This document shows, in pieces, positions 24,801 to 39,800 of a DNA stretch of 64,000 nucleotides (the first letter of the stretch is position 1; each line of letters opens with the position of its first letter). Under the pieces are notes generated by a model. That model was not told where the DNA came from and made no database searches. It saw only the letters and a list, made by a program, of their open reading frames with translations. The stretch is from Atrichornis clamosus. Lineage: Eukaryota; Chordata; Aves; Passeriformes; Menuridae. Both the position numbers and the translations under genes were made by a program. The stretch lies in the NCBI GenBank assembly GCA_013400975.1, contig WBMZ01006345.1:33084-97083 (forward strand). Direction: 5' to 3'.

Positions 24801-27800
24801 CTATTATTAGTTTTTCAGTTCCTTAATTCAAGAATTTTAGCTGCTTGGAGACTGCAAAATCAAAAGACAGGAACTACAGGGAACAGTTATTTTTCTAAGA
24901 TGGCTTCTGTTAAAAAAAAGACAAGAGGAGGCAAAAGGAAGCTCAAAAATAAACTTGGATTTTCCTTCTGTTACCAAGAAACAAGTAAATTACAAGTCAA
25001 GACTGCAGCTGCCAAACCAATTTCCTAATGGGTACACACAAAAAGACAAGCTTTAAAAATAATGTATTTAAGATGTTTATGACATCCTTTCAGGTATTCC
25101 TTAAGTATTTTTAATACAAGGGCTATTTTACACATAGAGGTGCACTTAGAGATATGAAGACAACTCTACCTGCAGGTATTTCAGACAACACAACAATTTC
25201 AATAGGCATTACATTCAGAGACCAAGCACGGATGCTCACAGTACTTCTGTTAGGCTGAACAAAACCGTGCTCTCGAGGCTTACAGGGTAAAGTGCTGATT
25301 ACAAATCACAAGTCCTAATTAAAATTTTCATTATGGTATATCACCCAAAACAATCAACACTCCATGGGGTACTCTGCTAATTGGTAGCATTGAGACATAA
25401 GTCTGATCACCTCCTAGAGGATTCCCCATCCAAAGTGTTTGTAAAGCTTACCTGCTTGTTCAGAAATTCTTTCAAAGCCTCTTGCTGTCTCTCCATCTGT
25501 TCCTTCAATTTATCTTGCTTCTGTAAAAGCAGTTGTTCTTGTATTTTCTGTTTAGAAAAAAGAGCTTCTCTTTGTGCATCTAGCTGCTGTTGCAATTCTT
25601 TCAAATACTTTTGCTGAGCTTGGATGCTTTCTGATGAGGCCAACACTCTGTCCCTTAAATTCAATATATCAGAATAATTTAACAAAGATGCATCTCCTGG
25701 TTTTGATATCAAGAGTTCCTCAACACCCTGGACTTTAGATTCTTCATGTACTAAAATCACGGGTTCAGAAAGACTCTGGGGCTGTTCAGGGCTTTTTTTG
25801 CTGGTGCTCTCTACAGAATTCTTCTGGTAGGCTAAAGGATCAGCTGTACGAGAACTCTTTGCTGCCGGCATGAGGAATGCCTTACATGGATGCTCTTTTC
25901 CAGCTTCTGTCTCTGTTTGACAGTTAGGTACCTTCTGAGGTAACTCTTTAGAGTGTACTGTTTCTGAAGACTCAGAGGAACCTTCTACAGGCAACAAAAA
26001 TCTAAGGTGTGGTTGGTATGCTCCCAGTTGTGTTCCTACTGCAGTGACACCTTTCGTGACTAACCCTGATGGTAACTGGGACGGTTCTCTGATGTGATTG
26101 TTCGTGGTTTCAAACACTCCCACTTGTCCCTGTGAAGGACAGTGACATGGCAAGTGAAATTCTCCAGGTTTCAGTTTTGATGCTTCTGAAAACTGCACTG
26201 AGTTGCCAGGACAAACACTACACATTTGCTCTTCCTGTTTCTGTGAAGATGGTTTTTCCAACATATGCAATATTCCTGAAAACGAAGGTAATGACCGTGC
26301 ATATTCTTGGGCATTAACTTGTTCCGATGCCTGGTGTTGTGTTGGCTGTGCTCCTTGCCTCTGTAGGAGTGGTTCTGAGACAGGCTCCAAATTAACTGAT
26401 TTTGTTTCCATTGAGCTCAGAGGTGTTGCAGAAGCAGACAAGTACCTTTGCTTCAGTGTTTTCTGATACTCCTGTAGATGCTTTCTACCTTCTTCAAGGG
26501 TCTGTTTGTGCAACCTGAACAGAGTGAAAACATGAATCTTTTCAGAGTGGTGCAAAAAGAAACATCCGTTTCAATAATCAAAGCAATTCAAATTACTTTG
26601 GAACAGGTTTACACTGCATAAAGGCATTACCTATTTTGTTGTAGAAGGCGTTGTTGAAAATTACGGATCATCTGTATCTGACTGTCATCTCTAGGAGTCC
26701 TCACTTCTGATACAGCAGTACTTCCAGTCTAACCAAAATAAAATCATTTTAATAATATATATACAACTAACTCACAGAAAACTATTTTGGCAACAACCTT
26801 AAGCTGTGTGTTCTTTCTCCTAAGTTTACAGAAGCCACTGGGTACCACCACGTTTGAAGTAAGATTTCAGCCTGAGGCAGTGAAGCTCAAGGAGTTTCTA
26901 GAACAGATGGCCTACAGCTACAGTCTCTCTCTGCAAGTGGAGCATATACCAAAGTCAATGGTGCTTACTAAAGCTTAGCTTAAAGGGGTAAATATACCCA
27001 GCAAACTCAATATAGCTGCACTTCCAAGGCAATCAGGCTCTCAAAAGAGCACAGGTTGTGCAAATGAATGAAGATTTTATACAAAAAAAGACTACTTTTC
27101 TTCAACATCCTCCATAAATTCCTCTTCTTTAAGTAGCTGTTTGAGATTTAGACAAACAAAACAGAGGCAGATTTTCTGTTCTTTTCTTCCACTGTGATTT
27201 ATTTTTTCCTTCTTGAAAAATGATTACATGCATAATCATTATGTGACTCTAATCATATTTTACTAACAGATATTTTAAACGGACATGCTGTCCCTGAGTC
27301 TACAGAGAGGCAATACAATAAAGTCTCAGAATCATAAAATTACAGAATATCTTGAGTTGAAAGGGACCCAACAAGGTCATCAAAGTTCAGCTCCTGGCCC
27401 TGCACAGGACAGACTCAAGAGCCACACCATGTGCCTGAGACCACTGTCCAAACACTTCTTGAACTCAGACAGGCTCAGTGCTGTGACCACTTCCCTGGGG
27501 AGCCTGTGCCAGTGCCCCACCACACTCTCAGTTAGAAACCTTTCCTCATAATATCGAACTAAACCTCTCCTGACAGAGATTCACGCCACTCCTTCGGGTC
27601 CAGTGCTAAGATATGAAACAGAAGCTACTACACTAGAAAAGGAAGCTTTTATATGTACAAAGATTTAATTCACAGCCTAAGAAACAAAATTGTCTTAATT
27701 GATAAAGTTTTAAATTGGCAAATGGTGTTCTTGATTTTCATTATTACTGTAATTAAAAATCTACACACAATTTTCGATAATTCTTCACCTCATGTTCCAT

Positions 27801-30800
27801 TTGGTTCTGCTGATCTGTAGAAGGGAGACTGTGGCTTTGCACCAGCTGACCTTGCTCCTCCTCTTCCCTTTTTTTCTTAGCCTCCTCCAAACAGGATTGC
27901 ATTTGGATCTTCAGAAAATCAGCCTCCAAGCGTGCTTTCTCTTCTTCAATTTGTTTAAGCAAGGCCAGCTGCTCCTGTTTCTGTTGCTCTATTTTCTCAT
28001 TCTATTGAAAAGAAAAATGAGGGGAAATCTCTAGAACTGAATGACAAAGACATTGGACTCCTCACACACACCACCACACACAAAACTTTGTTCCAAATTA
28101 CAGAAGAAATTCTATGGCTTGTGATAGGCATTTCCAAATTGCAACAGGCCTTTAAAAGTAGTTCCGAAGTTTACAGGAACAGTTTTGTTTTACTGGCTCA
28201 GTATTTCTAACAATCCATTTACTATTGCACTATTATTTGTTCTCAAATTAATAAAATGGATAAAATCAGTATCCATTCAAGATACGTTATCATTTTCCAG
28301 AGACTGCAAAAGAAGTCCTTTTCTTGAACTTACTTTGGAAATCTATTTTGCATTTTACTGAGCTTTTCATCAAGAGATCAACACATTTAAATGTTAATTC
28401 AAGCCTCACAAAATTTCTGAAAGAGCTAATGTATAACCACTTTGAGAGCACTCCATAAACCTCTGAAGTAGTCTGTTTATTTTTATTCTCATTCCATGTA
28501 CCTATCAGCTACAATTCACTTAGATCCATGCATAGCAACAGCATATGTGCTTTTAGAATGGAAACAGAAAAATTTCAAAGTACTGGCAAAGATGAAGTGG
28601 ACAACAGCCTTCAATGACATTCTGAATGGGGACATCAGGAAAAGTAACCAAAGAAAAAGCTGGACCTGAGAACAGTTAATGTGAACACAGCAATACATAC
28701 ACCTGGTCAGGTGCAAAGTGGGAAAAAATGAATGTTAAAGAAAGTAGGCACACTTTCGTACAGGATCTGCTCCTTTTTTTTTTCATATTACTATTTTGTC
28801 AAATTTTTGTTTCCTTTATTTTTGAACGTAAACTCTACAATTTAAGGCTGCACTAAGACTCAAATGTCAAATATTTTTTTTAACTGGTAAACCACAGCAT
28901 AACAGCTGGTAGATCTCTAGGGTTACACAAAAAATGGAAATACAATTAAACACATACACAAAACATATAAAGAAATAATATACAAAGTTATTATTTTCCA
29001 AATACAACAAATGTAGCATTCCCATAAACACAAAGAACTTTCTGTATTTGCTTCCTAGTTAACAAAAAAAAAAAAATTACTCAAGGTTTGTATGCTTTTC
29101 TTGTCAGTCTAAACACAATCCTGCAGACTTTCCTACATTATTAAACAACGTTAATAGAGTTTTCAGAGTTATGTATTGTTAACTATATTCTCCCCTTTTA
29201 AAGCAAAGGTAGTAACGTACAACTGGGATTCTCATTTAGCCACTTGGTTACATCCCTTGCCTATAGCACTTGTTAGATTTTAAGAAACTGAGGTTTTCCA
29301 CTCTATTCCAAATTCCAGCTACAACTTCGTCATTTTTTAAAACTACAGAAAATGTTCAGCAAAAGTTTCAATGTCAAAAACACCTATAGCTGCTGTAAAA
29401 CCAGAAGCATTTTAAAGTCTTCTGTAGATCATATTTTTACACTGTAACTGAGACAGAAATAAGTACAGACACACTTACCCACTTCTGTCTCTCCTCTTCT
29501 ATATTCATTTTAGCTGCCTCTTCCGTTCTGATTTTAGCTGCTTGTTCTTGAGGATGAATTAGAACTGACTTTTCATCTGCAACCATACTTTCCAACATTT
29601 TCACAGAGTCTAAAAGATACATGTTATTTAGCTGTAATTGAAGTCAGAGTGAGCCTTGGATCTTCTTTACATCTTGCTTTACAGTTTCCCAGTATCTCTA
29701 AACAAAATGCTGCTCCTGAAAAGATCTCTATCCTACTACTCTGCCTGTCTCCATAAGGTGGCAAATTGTTTTTTTATATTATTTAAGTCTTTAATGGCCC
29801 TTTATCATGTGTCTTTCTTGAATACACAGTAATGTCCCAGCTTCAATGGGACTGACCGTTACTTCTAACAGATTACTTGGGAGCCCAATAGCAAGAGCAT
29901 CCTGAAGAATCAAAAGCCACACATTAAATGCTTGGGACAAAGAAGGTCTAAAACTGGCAGCGTCTGGGCAGATGATCTAACATTTGACTACTGCACAGAA
30001 AGCAAGTCTTAACCCTGTGCTGTTAGCTTCAAACAGCTCATTTTCCCCAAGGCATGGTTTCGCTCACACTGCACTCTCCAATCCCCAGGCAATATGCTGG
30101 CATATCCATGGACACAGCTGAACTAAATCACTTTTCCTTGTTTAAAAAAACAAGCACTCTATGAAAGCCACAACTTGATCACTTCAAAACTTCAGAAATC
30201 CCACTCAGCATACAAGATCACCAACTCCAGCACCAGCCTAACCAGAAGGGCACCAAGGATAGACATAGGAAGTAACCTAGGATGATATGGCTACCAAACA
30301 ATATGGAATGTCTAATTGTTATAAATTCAAATTTTACAAAAAGGCTTTTCAGAATGGTGCCTAAAAGCAGAAAACTCCCCACCCATCAGCTTATGCTTGT
30401 CTTAAGCGTTTATAGCTGTGAATCTCCAAAGAATACTGCTTTTCCAGTTCAACAGGTACAGAACTTCAATGCCAAATTTTGCACTGAGAATTCTATTCCT
30501 GGAGGCAAACACCTATTAAAGTACAGCAACACCGAATGTGACAACAATTTGAGTGAGATTTTAAAGACAGAATGGTATTTTGGACCTCTGTGCTCCACAA
30601 GATCTTAATGGACAAGTTGGACATAAGAGCAGAAACCTCCACTATTTGCGGTTTCAACAAATCCACAGTGCACTGTGGACACAGAGAGGAAAACTGTACT
30701 TTCATTCAACATGAGAAAACACTGAACACTGGAAGTTCATTAGACAGCTTTGTCATAGACTCCCCTTACAAGTCTTTTTGCTGCTACACAACAAACTTTG

Positions 30801-33800
30801 ATGCAAGCATGTACTACGTACCTTTGGCTTCCGATTCTGTATTTTTCTGCTGCTCATTGTTAAGTTCTGAATCATGTAATGGTCTCTCTTCGCTAGCAAT
30901 TGTGCCTGATTCAATAGTCTCAAGTTCACTTTGACTTTCTTTCTCACTTTTTGATGTCCACTCCTCTTTTTGGTTTCTAATCTTGTTCAACAATTTCTTT
31001 AAGGCAAGTTTTGATCGAGGTTGGCAAGCTTTTCCTTCTTCGTGCTCTACAAAGCATATACAGTGTTAAGAGTTTTGGGTAATGAAGATCTTCAGATCAC
31101 TTTAAAAAACTCTAAATTTTTTGTATTGCTTACAGAGCTGGCCAAATAGCTCAGGTATATTTTCAGAAGCTTAACCATATTTTCTCTTACCTGCAAGAGA
31201 AAAGCAGTAATTTGTCTCTGTAGGCTATAAAAGAAGGACTAAGCTGGTTGTAGTGTTTCACAGCCACACTGCTGAAATAAGCAGTACTATCCCCACACCT
31301 GCCTGCACATTCCTGCCCTCTGCTTTGTATTAGCACTGGCAACACAATGCACCACAGACCAAAAACCAGACTGTGCCAGCCAAGGGGTGGGGCAGAAACG
31401 CTTGGCCAAGCAGCAGAGTTCACTGACACACTTCTGGTCCACATCACAGCAGCCTGTACGTGCCACAAGCAAACAGTACACACACACACACACACACACC
31501 TGTTCCAGCCTACTCACAATATGGAGCAACCCAAACACAAACCTGAACATAAAGGACATATGGTAAGTAGACTTTCACACAAAGTAAAGCTTTAGAAATA
31601 TTTCAAAACACAAAATGGAAAATATTTAAGTTCACATACCAGCATCATTCCATAATTTATACTATATAGGAATAACTATGGCTACTAATAGTCTACTTCT
31701 TGCAACTGAAAATTATTCTAATTATACTAATGAACTGAAGTTTATTAGAAAAATGAAGTCACATATTCACTTCTAAATTAATAATCATCAGGGTATTATC
31801 TATGCTAAACATCATAAAACACATGATATGGATAGATTTTAAGCACATTAAGAAATTTTACTACTTAAGACATTTTAGTTAATACTAAAATTAATTTATT
31901 TGATATATTAGACTGATTTCTTCTAATATAAAATGTAAAAGTTTAAGTTAAAAATGAAGTTTAGAAGTTTTACTTTCTGGTTCACTAGAGACCTCCTCTT
32001 GTATCACATGTTCTGATTCTTGTTGAGTACCACAAGCAAACTCTGGTTGAGTGTCACAAGCAGGTTCTTGCTCCAAAGAGATATCAAGATCATTATCTTG
32101 AGCTCTGTCAGAAGGGGCTGGCAACGGTTGTGGCTCAAACTGCAAAATCAGGTCTCCTTTTATGTCTAATTAAAAGGACACAATGAAATAAAATGACCAT
32201 TTGGAATACAAAGAAAACAACATTGCAAGATTACATTTACATACAAATCCCCAAGAAATTCAAGTATCAATGGGTTATTTCACAACAGATTTAATGCACT
32301 TTTTTTCCCCTGCAAAATAGAAGATTCAAAACTGTTTAGATCAATAGCCAAACTGCACAGCAGTTTCCACTAGAATATGTTATCTTTTTCAAAACTAAAA
32401 GTTGATGTGATGAAAGGCTCATCACACAAAAAGCAGCTCATAGGAAGAATTACACACTTCATTCCAGTGACTTTGAAAAAGACATACCCTAACCTGGCTG
32501 TTCACAAGGCTGCCACAGGAGAGTGATCACATGGTCCAGGTGTGAAATCCCAGAAGACCACACAACAGGAATTCTCAGGTGATCACCTTAATGACTGAGG
32601 GGGTTACTGCCTACAAGGGATGTGGGATGCAGGGGATGATCACCTTGGAATTGTCTGCTTGTTATATACACTTAGGGGAGAAACCAAAGGCAGGGAAAGG
32701 ATCAAGTTAGTCTGGGGAAGAACAAATGTGAGGAAAAATATAAGGAGTTGAAATGAGACAGTCAGTCCACTTGCCTGGCCATGCACTGTGCCTGACAGTC
32801 TGTCTTCTCACTAAATTCCACTTATAGCTCTTTTCCTGTGTCAGGAACTCTGCATTTTGTATGCATGTGCGTGCATGAATATATATGGGCCAGCAACTGG
32901 AATGAGGACCTAAAGTCACAGGCACACTTGTGTCTAGAGCACTGCCAACTGCAGAGGCCATAATAAGTGCATGTTAGGTGGGTATGAGTATCAGCATGCA
33001 GTGGCCAGCAAATCATAAGTCAGACTAGCTGGCAAGAATCCTAAGAGGCTTAGGAGCTACACATCAAGCAGCTGCAGGACTGGGCTGGGTATTGGAGAGG
33101 CCAGGGGATCTACAAGTTAGCTAGTGGAGGGATCAGGAGATCCAAGCACTCAAGCCAGCTACAAAGGAGATAAAGGGATCCTAAGAAACTTTCCAGCACA
33201 TGTGTGTGCATCTCCAAGACAAGAAGGGCATCCAGGGTCAACTACTGGGGAGACTGAGTATGTACGGTCAGTTCCCACCAGAATCCACAGCGTGTGCATG
33301 TCTGTGCATACACTCACATGCCCAGCTGGGTCTGTGCAGCAACAATGGGAGTGAAGCAGCAGATCTTGGGGGTTCACATGCCCAGGAGCCAGCAACTTTG
33401 AAGACTAAGGATCAAGGGCCAGCTGCTAGGTAGAGTGAGTGTCTAAAGCTATTCACTGAGTGATCAATAGCACATATTTGAGCACATGTGCATTTGAGTG
33501 CATATGTGAATATGAGCAGTAACTGTAAGGCTACAGGGACCAGGATGAATTACTGGCTAGGCTGGGTGTCTAAGACCTAATGAGGATCCATAGCGTGGCA
33601 GATAGACACCTGGGATTCAGGGGACAACTACTGGATAGACTGAGCGTCTAAGATCAACTGCTGGAAGGATCCACGCCATATGTACAGACACATATCCCAC
33701 CAACAGGCCTTCACCTCCATCAGCAAGAGAGGTAAAGAGGCCATTTGTGCTGTTTGTATTTGACTGCTGTGCTTTCTGTGTTGGCCTGCACGGCCACAGT

Positions 33801-36800
33801 AGGTGCACTGAGAGCCTGTCTGTGTGTGTGCCTACACTGAATACACACACGACCTTGCTACCAGCGGGACCTGGGAACAGGCAGCTGCAGCAGCCTCTCC
33901 TCTACTGGGTTACCAGATTCAGCAACCTCCAACAAATAACTTACTCCTGTCTTCACTGTACATTTCTTCAAATGCACACTCCAATTCTCTCTGCCATTCT
34001 TCTTTTATTTCCATGCGTTTGTATGGTGGCACTAAAAGCTGAGGTGGCATCTGTGCGACAATCTGTCTTCTGCGCATCCGATCCATATTCTGCATTTGCT
34101 CAAGTTCTTCCAGTAGCCTTTCCCTATCCTTCAAGTATAAAGCAGAGATAACATAAACCTTTAGTTTTCACGTTCAGACAGTCACATGTCAGGACTGATA
34201 AAATGCTTCCATTTGGTTACTATGATGTTTGTTTCATCCTTAATGTTCAAAGTTAATCTAATTCTAGGGGAGAAAGTACTTCCTCAGGAAAAGGCTGTAT
34301 CAGACCTTTAGACACAGGAGTCATCAATACTACCTGGAAGATCTAATGTCAAATAAAGGATCAGACTGTACACCCGTAGGCCAACTTTCCTCAAGAAAAT
34401 TAAGTCTTCTGTTTAATAAGGGAAAGGAGTATTTCTTTTGGCAACTTACCTTTGTTACTATAAAATTCAGCAATTGCTACTATTTAAGATGTGAACTAAA
34501 TACTCTTTGGCTGACTATGATTATAAGTGAGAGCTATTTAGAAAAAAAGTTGCATTTGAAGTTGGTTGGGGTTTTTTTTCTGTTAATTTCAGGAGCACCA
34601 GTAATATTTCCACCGATCCCTATTTTAGTGCGGTTACTCATTCAGGGCCAGTCATATCTCAGCTGATAAACAGGAAGCTTTTGCTATTTCTAGCCACCAA
34701 AAATATCTGTGAAGGTAACAGTCAATAAAAATTTTTGTAGCTCTTAGTATAAAGACTTTTCTCAATAGTTCAGTTTTTACTTCTTAAAGGAAACAATTTC
34801 AACACTTCCAGACTTGCACGCTAACAAAACTTCAGTCTCTAAGCAAAAGCTTTGAAAACTTTCCAAAAAATAAATAATCCTGTTACCTTCTTAGCAGTCA
34901 ACTAAAATTTTCCCCTGAAGTACAGAATAACCAACTCCAACTAAAGCTGATGTGGAAAAGAAGAACTCACCACCTATTAGAAACAATTAGCTTGACTATG
35001 ACCTATTGATTAGTGTCTGGTCAAACAGATAACAAAAATTAAAGGATGTTCTTTCATTCTCTCCTTCCAGATGCCAAAATAAGCAAATAGGTTTTGATTT
35101 TTTTTTAAAAGACATTCTGGAAACTTTATTTCCTCCATCAACTTTCCTCCTGTAAATGTAATTCCTATATTAATCACCTACAACTTAACAGTGGTTGTTT
35201 TGTCATTAAAAACAGGCATAACTACTTTGCCTACCTTGGCCAAATGAACTTTCTTCAAGGCGTGACTTCCTCTAACATGTGCCTTTTCAAGCTGCTCTCT
35301 TCTCTCCTTCTCTGCCTCCCTGTGTAGTTCCTCCAAACGTCTCCCTTCTTCTTCAGCAGCCAAACGAGCATCTGGCTGGCAGTCAATCAATAGTTTAGTC
35401 CATGAAGTTCTTGGATAGTTTAAAGCATATGCAACAATAAATGAATAATTCTGCAACAAAAGCACTTTAAGAAAGACATACAATGCCATATGAACATCCT
35501 TGAATGTTTATAACTCTTGGTTGAAATCACGACCAAACTATTTTTTACCTTTAGAAAAAAAAAGCATATTTACATATTTTGTAAATTTAGGCGTCAAAGT
35601 GTTTAAGTTTCAAGCTGTACTAGGGACAATCATTTGATTACTTGTTGTAGCAGTGGTTATTTTTCCTACAATACATGGTAAAATGAATAATATGGTCAAC
35701 ATACTTCTATCCTTATGGTTTTGTTTTAAACAAGGGGAAAAAAATCCAGAAGTATTTTAAATCTCATTTGGGAAACCAGAAACCGTCTCCAATTTTTAAA
35801 GAAGAAAAATCTTAATAACATAAAATAAAAATTAATCTAAGAAAAAAAAAATCATTCCAAATAAGCAAGGCCAAAAAGATGAACATTTTGAAGTTTTCCG
35901 TAACAAAGCTGAGCAAACTACAGTATGTCCTCTTATTGTTTAGACCTAGTCCTTCAAATACTAAGAAAAACTAGAAGTTTAAGAATGAAAAATTCATGAA
36001 TGCACTGAAGGAAATGTTAAAAACAAAATAAAATTGAGAGCTTTTCTAGTCTACAACAGGCTGATCCAAAGTAGGAACTGGTTTACTTCTCAACAGTACT
36101 ACCTTAATTCAAAAATCGCCTCTAAAAGCTAAGCTCTTGCGTCATCTCCCACTTTTGCACATCTTCCCCTTCTTCTGATCTGACCTTTGCCTTTGTCTCA
36201 GTGTACTTTAAACTTTAGTAAGCTTTCTGTTTGGCAAAAATCTATTCATTGTTCTTTTTCCCAAAATTAGATTTCTAATGACCATCAGATGGTAGTCTAG
36301 ACTTCTAGACTACCATTTTGGCAAGCTGAAACTGTTGACTGCATGAACAGATGAATGCAAATACAAGGCAAAGTCTCAGAGTACATTGCTAAAAAGAGAG
36401 GAAGAGAAACAGCAGGGCACCTGCAACTATCAATTCAGCATAAGCCGTAAGTCTTCCAATTTCTGTGTTTGAACATTATGCCAGTCTTGTGATTTCACCT
36501 TCTTACAGTGATCTGTTCACAAGGACTGGCAGGTACAATCCTCCAAGCGACTGAGCACATAAAGGGCTTTACAAGTTTGCCCATCTCAGATTCTCTTTAG
36601 AAAGCTGTGTAACAGCTGCTTTATAAAAGTTTACATCTTTAAACAAGTTCTAGAAAACTGAATTGCTGATATCCAGACACTGTATGCAATGTAAAGAAAC
36701 ATATATGTAAGCGTGTAGCACAAACACTTGGAGTTAATCACCTGCTCTCCATCAACTTCTCTGTCCACATAAACTTCAGAAATGTGGTAACGTGTAACAG

Positions 36801-39800
36801 AAAAGTTGCCAGCACCAAAGGGCTTCACCGCAGGAATCTTTTTCACATCAAAATTCTAGGAAGAAAAATATAACTACAGCTGTATCACAGAACAGTATCT
36901 CTAGCAAAGAAACTAAATAGAAAATAAGTGATCTGTAAAGTTAAATTATTATTAAGAGAAATCCACCCCAACAAATTCTCTCCTGAAAATTTTATTGTTT
37001 AAAACCTTATATACATGTAATAATTAATAAATCACATCAGCACAAGGCAGATCTAGAGTCCTTTAAAAACTGAGAGCATCTAACAGTATTAGGCAAACCC
37101 CTCCACACAAATTGACACTCATTAGTGTCATGTTTCAATGGCACTGATTTCAAAGCACTTGAGTTTAATGCACTAATACAAATCCCACTTGCAACAGCTG
37201 TCACACTCACCTCAGAGCAGGGCAACCACAGACCCACAATATAAATACACCTAACAGCAAAGCAACACTTCTCAAGTACAGACTTGCTTCAGGAAACTCA
37301 GAGCCATTTTGTCCAATTTACTAGCTGACCAGAGAAAAAAGCATTTCCTGTAATTTCATTGAAAAGTGTCTATTCATACAATGCTAAGTTGCTGGGGGTT
37401 TTCTAAAACTTTGGATACATTAATACATTTCAAGTCTTCTGTGATAGTCTGAACAACGAGCAATCAGACCCTCCCTTTTCACTGGCTTGGCCTCATGTTC
37501 TCAGCAGTGAGGTAGCCAGGTTAGGTAACTCAGTATTCTGTAGGACCTGCCTTTGTACTCCTAACACCTCCTTCATTTTTCTCAGCTTCCTCTTCTCTCG
37601 ACTTTCTCCTAAAAAGGGATTATTACCCACATTAACTAAACCAGTAAGTTTCATAGCTTGAATGGTCTAAAAATAACGTGACCATAAACAAATGCGCACA
37701 CACACAAACAGGAGCACTAAGTCTCAGGAATATCTTAAAACTTATCTCTGCATAGGAAGAGGCATACAGAATTTCAGTATTAACTATCACTATTTTATGA
37801 AGACTCTAGAAAGCAAAGTCTTTAAATTAAAATCTGAGAATCATAAAATCATTTATACTGGAAAAAACCTTTAAGATCAAGTCCACCATTAAACCTCATC
37901 CCTAAGCACCACATCTACACATCTCTTAAACACCTCCAGGAGTGCTGACTCTACCACTTCCCCAGGCAGCCTGTTCCACTGTTTGACAAGCCTTTCAGTG
38001 AAGAAATTTTTCCTAATATCCAGTCTAAACATCCCCTGGTGCAACTTGAGGCTACTTGTCCTATCACTTGTTACCTGGAAGAAGAAACCACCTACTTCCT
38101 GGCTACAACCTCCTTTCAAGCAGTTGTAGAGAGTGATAAGGTCCCCCCAAGCCTCCTTCTCTCCAGGCTAAACACCCCAGCTCCTGCTGCTCACAGGACT
38201 TGTGCTCCAGACCCTTCCCCAGCTCTGTTGCCCTTCTCTGGACACGCTCCAGCCCCTCAATGCTTTTCTTGTAGTGAGGGGCCCTCAATTGGTAAAACTA
38301 GTTTTAGCCTTACCAACAGAACTTCAGTAGCTTATTTTATGGTCTTTAAACAAATGCATGTTACTCTAGTAGGCAATAAAATAAATTGCTGAACTCTTAA
38401 TCAATAAAAATCAGTAACTGTAAGAGATAAACATTAACCAAAACAGTTGTAGATACTGATTATAGCGCTAAAAATGGACAAGTCCCATGCCTAAACCTCA
38501 TTAGCCAGATTACCAGTGCTTGCCCTGCACTGTGTTACTTCCAGAATGTACAATTAAAACTCTCTTCCAAATTATTTTTTTAAACTAACATTCACAAATC
38601 AGTAATCAATAATTACATGTAATCAGTCAAATCTCCAGAATTTTATTCAAAAACTGTGAAGATGTGAGAATTATATTGGAGGCTGCAATTTTCCAATTAA
38701 TGTCAAAAGCAATTTAGGCAGAAAAAAATACCATACTTTCATCAAGGTTTTGTAACTCCCCCCTCCTTTCCTTTTTCCCTTCCAAAAAGCAAATAATTCT
38801 ATACTAAAATCTGTCAAAACTGGAGCAGCAATGTACCATGAAATGGGACAAAAAACCCAGTAAGAAAACCACTACCCCAACTCTACAAATGCTATGAATA
38901 CTCAAGCTGAGTATAGTGACGCTTTTTAGGTTTTATTTTCATTACATAAAAATCTAATAGATGATGTAAGGAAAGTAAGTTTACAAGAACTCTGTGACAC
39001 TTGTCAATAAAACAGCGTTTATAGTTTAACTTCAAGTAAGTAACTTCTCATGTGGTCTAACTAAATATGGCCTCAATTCCTAAAAACCAAGAATTAAAAT
39101 TGGTTATGACAATTCAGTAAAAATACTTCTTTTCTAACTGGGCAAAGTAACAATAATAGGAGTATCTTCAGAAAATGTTTCTTATATTGTAAGTAATTGT
39201 GGAACGAACAACACTGCCTTACCTCCATTTTATGACATTTTAGTCAATTGTTATTTCAACAGAGCATCAGATTATGATTATAGTTGTATTTAATAAGCTC
39301 CTTCTGCAAACTGATTCAAGAAAACAAGCATGCTTATGCAGATGACCCTGTAATTTGCTGTAATTCACAGGATTTAGAGTAAAGTTAAACAATCAAATTC
39401 AGTGCTTTTTGAGTAAAACGTTTGCAAAATAAAGCCCCAGATCTGCCTTTCCTCAAACTAACAGTCACTATCTTTTGTTTTCTCTCTTGAAGCAGAAATA
39501 AAATCTCTCAATCTTTCAATTACTTAGCATTCTCCCCATGAAGTACATGGCACTCAAAAACTCTATGAAGACAATAACTTCATTCTTCACCCTGTGCCCT
39601 TCCAGCAACATAGGCCTACAATAAAAGGATTAAAATCTATACAGATATGAAAACTAGGAAAAAGGCTTAAAGTCAGCTAGCCTTTAAATGAAACAAATTC
39701 ACACACTGTTATATGGAAACAGAGCAATCCCTTTCCTCAACAAAATCTCAACATGTCTGTAGAATTACTGGTTCAATTTGCATTATCACAACATGAACTT

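Noticed and set aside
25381..25617. Plus-strand Cys/Ser-rich ORF
   Set aside because: It is the antisense of the coiled-coil end of CEP295 coding exon 13; the composition reflects reversed Lys/Glu/Gln codons.
30753..30947. Minus-strand ORF in another frame across coding exon 9
   Set aside because: The frame giving KLLNKIR...ESGTIAS matches CEP295 and joins neighbours in phase; this alternative does not.
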